A DNA stretch of 5,159 nucleotides. Source: Gammaproteobacteria bacterium. GTDB lineage: Bacteria; Pseudomonadota; Gammaproteobacteria; Competibacterales; Competibacteraceae. The DNA lies in assembly GCA_003562535.1 (NCBI GenBank), contig PWUP01000241.1, positions 1 to 5,159 on the forward strand. Reading direction: 5' to 3'. The stretch's first letter is position 1. Each line of letters opens with the position of its first letter. The notes beneath the pieces are model-generated. The model ran no database searches. It was given only the letters and a program-made list of their open reading frames with translations, and was not told the DNA's origin. Below, one piece after another: positions 4,582 to 5,159 of the stretch. The translations under genes were made by a program, and so were the position numbers.

Positions 4582-5159
4582 TTAAGACGATGTAGGCTGT
4601 GCGTACAACCAGCACGCCACGGCGGACTCATCGACCGTTAAGGGTAATGGGCGTTCACGTTGACAGCGCTCAAAAGCGTGTGAACAGCGCGGGTTAAAAG
4701 GACAGCCTGGAGGGATAGAATCGAGGCGCGGCATACTGCCGGGAATTTGTACCAAACGGTCATTATCGCCGCTGAGCGAGGGAATCGCGCCCATCAGGCC
4801 CCGAGTATAAGGATGATGCGGCTGGCGGATGACATGGTGTACTGGGCCGATTTCGGCAATCCGCCCCGAATACATGACCGCCACCCGGTCGGCGGTTTCA
4901 GCAATCACCCCCATATCATGGGTGATGAGCATCACTGAGGCTCCGTGGTCGCGGCACAGGCGCTTCAACAGTGCCGTGATTTGCGCCTGTACTGACACAT
5001 CCAGAGCCGTGGTCGGCTCATCGGCAATCACCAGTTCTGGTTCAGCGCATAGCGCCAAGGCGATCACCACCCGTTGGCGCATACCGCCGGAAAACTGATG
5101 GGGGTAAGCATCGATGCGTTCTTCGGCGGCTGGAATACCCGCTTCGTCGAGCAGGGCAA
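4582..5159 (-). CDS. Peptide ABC transporter ATP-binding protein, Dpp/Opp type (C-terminal part; runs off right edge)
   Basis: The visible 191 residues are the C-terminal part of an ABC ATPase powering dipeptide/oligopeptide import at the inner face of the membrane. In order they show the ABC signature FSGGMRQR (22-29 of the visible part), Walker B ELVIADEP (41-48), the D-loop TALDV, the H-loop LITHD with His80, and the Opp/Dpp-specific C-terminal domain with HHPYTRGLMGAIPSL (114-128) and PPGCPFNPRC (149-158). Four cysteines in that domain (152, 158, 165, 182) fit the family's Cys-rich motif. About 135 residues, including Walker A, lie beyond the window, judged from DppD/OppD at 325-340 residues. 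The frame continues upstream of the internal Met at 5082, so that Met is not the start. DppD or OppD fits best; a nickel-type NikD relative cannot be excluded. The gene is convergent with gltD. Confidence 0.92.
   Translation of the reverse strand, partial: ALLDEAGIPAAEERIDAYPHQFSGGMRQRVVIALALCAEPELVIADEPTTALDVSVQAQITALLKRLCRDHGASVMLITHDMGVIAETADRVAVMYSGRIAEIGPVHHVIRQPHHPYTRGLMGAIPSLSGDNDRLVQIPGSMPRLDSIPPGCPFNPRCSHAFERCQRERPLPLTVDESAVACWLYAQPTSS

Noticed and set aside
4829..5098. Plus-strand open frames opposite the peptide-transporter ATPase
   Set aside because: They are antisense to clear Walker B, signature and H-loop codons and encode nothing recognisable.

Overview
The window looks like chromosomal DNA of a gammaproteobacterium of moderately high GC. 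The protein set (BolA, a TrmB-like methylase, UreE, UreF, a long-form GltD and a Dpp/Opp-type ATPase) is typical of that class. Three different intergenic palindromes also resemble REP-type repeats that I recall from gammaproteobacterial genomes. I cannot name the genus. No phage, transposase, CRISPR array, rRNA or tRNA is visible.

Layout. Bases 1-98 are the N-terminus of a minus-strand gene of unknown function that runs off the left edge. Bases 99-413 are non-coding and hold a REP-like palindrome and a hairpin. Bases 414-1314 are a minus-strand pair with overlapping ends: bolA, then a TrmB-family SAM methyltransferase. Bases 1315-1530 are the divergent control region between bolA and ureE, with a second REP-like element and a strikingly dyad-rich stretch. 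Bases 1531-2641 are ureE and ureF, overlapping by 8 bases on the plus strand. Bases 2642-2808 hold a candidate promoter and leader for gltD. Bases 2809-4296 are gltD. Bases 4297-4581 are a convergent intergenic region with a long hairpin, a third REP-like palindrome and a large imperfect inverted repeat. Bases 4582-5159 are the C-terminal part of a minus-strand peptide-transporter ATPase that runs off the right edge.

How the genes may work together. UreE (nickel delivery) and UreF (part of the UreDFG activation complex) mature urease, which releases ammonia from urea. GltD is the electron-input subunit of glutamate synthase, which assimilates ammonia-derived nitrogen. The Dpp/Opp ATPase would power peptide uptake. 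This is a loose nitrogen-acquisition neighbourhood rather than one operon: ureG, ureD, the urease structural genes and gltB are not in the window, and gltD appears to have its own promoter.

I found no clear new multi-gene system. The items most worth a second look are the perfect 9-bp dyad placed on the candidate ureE promoter, the paired Asp-to-Asn changes in the TrmB-like enzyme, the three REP-like families in three adjacent gaps, and the 85-base inverted repeat between gltD and the transporter gene.
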